A DNA stretch of 7,747 bases. Source: Chitinophaga pinensis. GTDB lineage: Bacteria; Bacteroidota; Bacteroidia; Flavobacteriales_D; Crocinitomicaceae. Numbering within the stretch: position 1 is the first letter of the stretch; each line of letters opens with the position of its first letter. Positions 4,896-7,747 of the stretch are shown here, piece by piece. Location: NCBI GenBank assembly GCA_945861175.1, contig CAMATR010000066.1, positions 1-7,747 on the forward strand. The letters run 5' to 3'. Below the pieces are notes generated by a model that was not told the DNA's origin, ran no database searches, and saw nothing but the letters and a program-made list of their open reading frames with translations. A program made the translations under genes and the position numbers.

Positions 4896-6167
4896 ATGAA
4901 ACAAATATTGCCATCAACAGTTAATGGTCACGCAAAGATTCCTGCATCGAAAAGCTTTACGCAAAGGGCTATGGCGTGCGCATTAATAGCAAATGGCGAA
5001 AGCTTACTCAAAAATATAGGCAAATCGGATGATGAGCAAGCATCATTACAAATAATTCAAAAAACTGGTGCTAATATAATACAAACTGAAAACGATATCT
5101 TGGTTCAAAGTAAGGGTATTAATCCAAGTGGTAGTTTGAGTGTTAGTGTCAATGAATCTGGTTTAGCAACACGAATGTTTACTCCAATTTTAGCGAATAG
5201 TAATTTTCAAATTGAAATAGATGGAAATGGCAGCATCTTAGACAGAACTATGACATTTTTTGATGATATTCTGCCACAACTAAATGTTCAATATAAGTCA
5301 AATCAGGGAAAACTCCCATTTTCATTGCTTGGACCTATTCAACCTAAATCAATCAGTGTTGATGGTTCCATTAGTTCCCAATACATAACAGGATTGATAT
5401 ACAGCTATGTTGGCTCGCCTTTATTAAAGAACGAAAAAATCATTATAGAAAATTTAAAGAGTGAGCCCTATCTATTACTGTCTCTTGAAGTTCTAAGATT
5501 ATTTGGAGTAGAATTGATTTACAATGATAAAACGGTTTATTTTCATGGCCCCTATCAGCTTAAACCCTCCACTATTTTAATTGAAGGTGACTGGAGCAGT
5601 GCCTCTTTTCTATTGGTTGCGGGAGCAATCGCGGGAAAAATCACTCTGAGTGGCTTGAATCCAAATTCTAAACAAGCGGACATTGCCATTTTAGAAGTCT
5701 TAAAAAAGGCAGGAGCTAAAGTTGAACAGGATGGTGATCGGTATGTCATTTCAAAAAATGAACTCAACGGTTTTGAATTTGACGCAACAGATTGCCCAGA
5801 CCTCTTCCCTCCTATTGTGGTTTTGGCATCACTTTGTAAAGGTAAAAGCAAAATTAAAGGCGCAAATCGTCTTATTCATAAAGAAAGTAATAGAGGGATT
5901 GTGCTTCAAAAAGAACTTAATCAATTTGGAATAGACATACTGTTGGAAAATGATTTAATGATTATCTCACCAACTAAAAAAGTTAAAACTGGGACAATTG
6001 ACCCACACGGTGATCATCGCATTGCAATGGCCGGTGCAATTTTGGGATTGGTTAGTGAAAATGGTATTAATATACTCACTCCGCATGTGGTGAATAAATC
6101 ATTTCCTCAATTCTTCGACTTACTAAAAAGTGTCACTTCAAACGAAAACTTTTTGATTGAAAATTGA
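4896..6167 (+). CDS. aroA: 3-phosphoshikimate 1-carboxyvinyltransferase (EPSP synthase)
   Basis: AroA joins phosphoenolpyruvate to shikimate 3-phosphate to give EPSP, the last intermediate but one before chorismate. With ATG 4896 the protein has 423 residues, close to the usual 427, and the SKS motif falls at 18-20 as in E. coli. A TTG at 4860 would add 12 residues and is less likely. Visible motifs are PASKSFTQR (16-24), NESGLATRM (87-95), SSQYITG (160-166), EGDWSSASF (230-238), DCPDLFPP (299-306) with the catalytic Asp at 302, HKESNRG (328-334), DHRIAMAGA (373-381) and KSFPQFF (401-407). The phosphoenolpyruvate loop keeps the Gly equivalent to E. coli Gly96 but has Leu and Met where E. coli has Thr97 and Pro101. 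The usual RPM following GxxxL reads RTM here. Both domains are complete. The gene follows the DAHP synthase gene after 94 nt (58 from TTG) and precedes the next gene by 28 nt. Confidence 0.95.
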   Translation: MKQILPSTVNGHAKIPASKSFTQRAMACALIANGESLLKNIGKSDDEQASLQIIQKTGANIIQTENDILVQSKGINPSGSLSVSVNESGLATRMFTPILANSNFQIEIDGNGSILDRTMTFFDDILPQLNVQYKSNQGKLPFSLLGPIQPKSISVDGSISSQYITGLIYSYVGSPLLKNEKIIIENLKSEPYLLLSLEVLRLFGVELIYNDKTVYFHGPYQLKPSTILIEGDWSSASFLLVAGAIAGKITLSGLNPNSKQADIAILEVLKKAGAKVEQDGDRYVISKNELNGFEFDATDCPDLFPPIVVLASLCKGKSKIKGANRLIHKESNRGIVLQKELNQFGIDILLENDLMIISPTKKVKTGTIDPHGDHRIAMAGAILGLVSENGINILTPHVVNKSFPQFFDLLKSVTSNENFLIEN

Positions 6168-6195
6168 GAAATAAATAATTAACAAATTTTAAATT

Positions 6196-7560
6196 GTGAT
6201 AGGCAACAAATTATACAATATCAATAAAGAACTAACAATCTCTCAACGAAAAGAAATTGCCCAACATTGCAGCAAAAGTTCAGACAAGAGACTTGCAATT
6301 CTGAAGAGCTATATCCAATCAAAACCAGCTTCACTAAATGATTTGAACCAATTTTTATTCGATTCTGTTCAATCCAATTGGCCTAATTCATTACAAAAAG
6401 AAAAAGAACTAAAGCTTCGTAGATTGAGCAGTTTTTTTGTTGATCAAATTGAAAGTGTTCTTTTATCAACTTTTGTTGACAAAAATTCAAGTATAAAATT
6501 TATTCTTCTTGCTCAAGCATTAGAGAAAAGTGGCAATCTATCCTTGATTAACCATTACTATGACAAAGCATATGAATACTCTTTAATTGAGGAAGATTAC
6601 TATTACCAAATGATCGGATTGAAAGGAAAAATTCGAATGAGTTATGCCTCTCAAAATGAAAAAGACCTCAGTAAAGCTCTTAAATTAAATGAAGATTTAC
6701 TAAAGGTTTTAAGACATGCCAACAACGATAAAGTAACCGAATACTACTATAATATATCAAACATCTACCTTGAAAAAAATTCATTAATAAGTACGAGACG
6801 AGAGGAATTAACTAAAGAAATTTTAGAACAGATTGAGTTAATGGATTATCCATTGAACAAAGTTTCTCTCTACGTTTCTTTAGCTAAATTGAATTTCGAT
6901 AATGAATTGTTGCACTTCTACTTTTCGAAAGCCAAGGAAACACTCTACTCAGTTGAAAAACACAACCATGATTTTTATGATCTAGATAGAAAAATACGTT
7001 TTCTAGAATTGCGTTTAGAATTTTTTGCTGGAACAAATATTGAGTCATTATTAGCAATGTCTGAGGATACGATAGAACATTTTAAAGGCTTTTCCATTAT
7101 CAATAACAACATGCTCTTTTATAGAATACTCTTCTGTTTACTGAACAATGAGTTGGAAATAGCAGAAAAATTACTTGAAGAAAATCTAGTATTTTTTCGA
7201 GGTGAAGGGAAAATTCTTAAAAACTTTCTTCAAGCAGTATTGATGGAAAAACAAGATAAATTGAAAGAAGCTTTACGCATTTTGCAAGAGATAATGTATT
7301 CGACAAATTATTTCATCGCTATTTTCTCTCGCTTATTATATATTAAAGTTCAATTGAAAAGAAATAAAGAGAACATGATTCGTCCTGTCGTTCAGTCTAC
7401 TCAGCGTTTCCTTCAGCAAAACAGTGGCAACGAACTTGGTAAAGATGCACATCAATTCGTTCTAAAAGTCCTGCGATCAAAAACCTTTGGAAACAAGACG
7501 AAAATATCGCATTCATCAACTACCCTAACTGTATTTCATGAATACTTACTAAATCTATAA
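6196..7560 (+). CDS. All-helical TPR-like protein of unknown function
   Basis: I do not recognise this 454-residue protein. GTG 6196 is the only usual start near the 5' end: TAA at 6190-6192 closes the frame and the next internal Met is at codon 139, in the middle of conserved-looking helices. There is no signal peptide or membrane segment, so it is probably cytoplasmic. Composition is rich in Leu, Lys, Glu, Asn and Tyr, typical of helical repeats. Helix-pair stretches resembling tetratricopeptide repeats are seen at about 102-130 (LLAQALEKSGN, then YYDKAYEYS), 158-193, 308-335 and 345-366 (MEKQDKLKEALRILQEI). The canonical TPR residue pattern is weak, so the match is by type and not by family. 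It sits 28 nt after aroA and 25 nt before the pyruvate carboxylase gene, likely in the same transcript. A role in protein-protein contacts is the most that can be inferred. Confidence 0.8.
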   Translation: MIGNKLYNINKELTISQRKEIAQHCSKSSDKRLAILKSYIQSKPASLNDLNQFLFDSVQSNWPNSLQKEKELKLRRLSSFFVDQIESVLLSTFVDKNSSIKFILLAQALEKSGNLSLINHYYDKAYEYSLIEEDYYYQMIGLKGKIRMSYASQNEKDLSKALKLNEDLLKVLRHANNDKVTEYYYNISNIYLEKNSLISTRREELTKEILEQIELMDYPLNKVSLYVSLAKLNFDNELLHFYFSKAKETLYSVEKHNHDFYDLDRKIRFLELRLEFFAGTNIESLLAMSEDTIEHFKGFSIINNNMLFYRILFCLLNNELEIAEKLLEENLVFFRGEGKILKNFLQAVLMEKQDKLKEALRILQEIMYSTNYFIAIFSRLLYIKVQLKRNKENMIRPVVQSTQRFLQQNSGNELGKDAHQFVLKVLRSKTFGNKTKISHSSTTLTVFHEYLLNL

Positions 7561-7585
7561 GCTATTCTTTTATCGCTGAACTAAA

Positions 7586-7747
7586 ATGGAAAAATCCTAT
7601 CCAATTCAACAAATTAAAAAACTACTCGTTGCAAATCGTGGAGAAATTGCTATCCGAATTTTTCGTGCTGCGACAGAGTTGAAAATATCAACTTTAGCTA
7701 TCTATACATATGAAGATAGATACTCCCTTCACCGCTACAAGGCTGAC
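7586..7747 (+). CDS. pyc: Pyruvate carboxylase, N-terminal part (cut by window end)
   Basis: The first 54 codons of a gene that runs out of the window. The translation starts MEKSYPIQQIKKLLVANRGE and continues with IAIRIFRAATEL. This is the conserved N-terminus of biotin carboxylase domains (KxLVANRGEIAxRxxRA). The stretch EDRYSLHRYKAD points to pyruvate carboxylase more than to acetyl-CoA or propionyl-CoA carboxylase, where the corresponding site differs. Pyruvate carboxylase is a large cytoplasmic biotin enzyme that makes oxaloacetate from pyruvate and bicarbonate with ATP, refilling the TCA cycle and feeding Asp and Asn synthesis. Only the start is visible, so the carboxyltransferase and biotinyl domains cannot be confirmed, and a separate biotin carboxylase subunit remains possible. 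ATG 7586 begins 25 nt after the preceding gene without its own clear promoter. Confidence 0.85.
   Translation, partial: MEKSYPIQQIKKLLVANRGEIAIRIFRAATELKISTLAIYTYEDRYSLHRYKAD

Noticed and set aside
5555..5934. Open frames of 98 codons (minus) and 70 codons (plus, other frame) inside aroA
   Set aside because: Both overlap the complete EPSP synthase frame and give low-complexity translations without motifs.
1..7747. CRISPR arrays, tRNA or rRNA genes, insertion sequences, phage genes
   Set aside because: No regularly spaced repeats, no cloverleaf sequence ending in CCA, no transposase motifs and no paired terminal repeats were seen; the region reads as core metabolism.

Overview
The window looks like a chromosomal segment of an AT-rich member of the Bacteroidota. 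The grounds are low GC with long A/T runs, no Shine-Dalgarno sequences in front of the genes, one clean match to the Bacteroidota promoter form (TTG, 20 nt, TAnnTTTG), and protein variants usual for that phylum: a DAHP synthase with a C-terminal chorismate mutase, and an EPSP synthase with an ESGLATRM active-site loop. The genus cannot be fixed from the sequence. All recognised genes lie on the + strand.

Layout. Positions 1-180 hold the 3' end of cysN (sulfate activation). A gap of about 270 nt follows, containing a possible decayed reading frame. Positions 448-1443 encode a protein of about 331 residues with kinase-like motifs and no assigned function. Positions 1444-1838 have no ordinary gene but carry what reads as a complete transcription attenuator: promoter (1614-1644), a 20-codon leader peptide with four Phe codons (1686-1748), an antiterminator pairing (1750-1755 with 1781-1786) and an intrinsic terminator (1777-1806).

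Behind the attenuator is a compact gene cluster: asnA (ammonia-dependent asparagine synthetase), pheA (prephenate dehydratase with ACT domain), a fused DAHP synthase/chorismate mutase, aroA (EPSP synthase), a 454-residue all-helical protein of unknown function, and the first 54 codons of a pyruvate carboxylase. Gaps are 1, 10, 58-94, 28 and 25 nt, so read-through as one operon is plausible.

How the parts fit. DAHP synthase starts the shikimate pathway, AroA makes EPSP on the way to chorismate, the chorismate mutase domain makes prephenate and PheA makes phenylpyruvate. The enzymes therefore lead towards Phe, and no prephenate dehydrogenase (Tyr branch) is present here. This agrees with a leader peptide rich in Phe codons and lacking Tyr codons. 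Low charged tRNA-Phe should stall the leader ribosome, leave the 1750-1755 segment free to open the terminator, and switch on the cluster. The unexpected member is asnA, which is promoter-proximal and so comes under the same switch; the leader also has three Asn codons. Pyruvate carboxylase makes oxaloacetate, the precursor of Asp and hence of Asn, which gives a loose metabolic link at the far end of the cluster.
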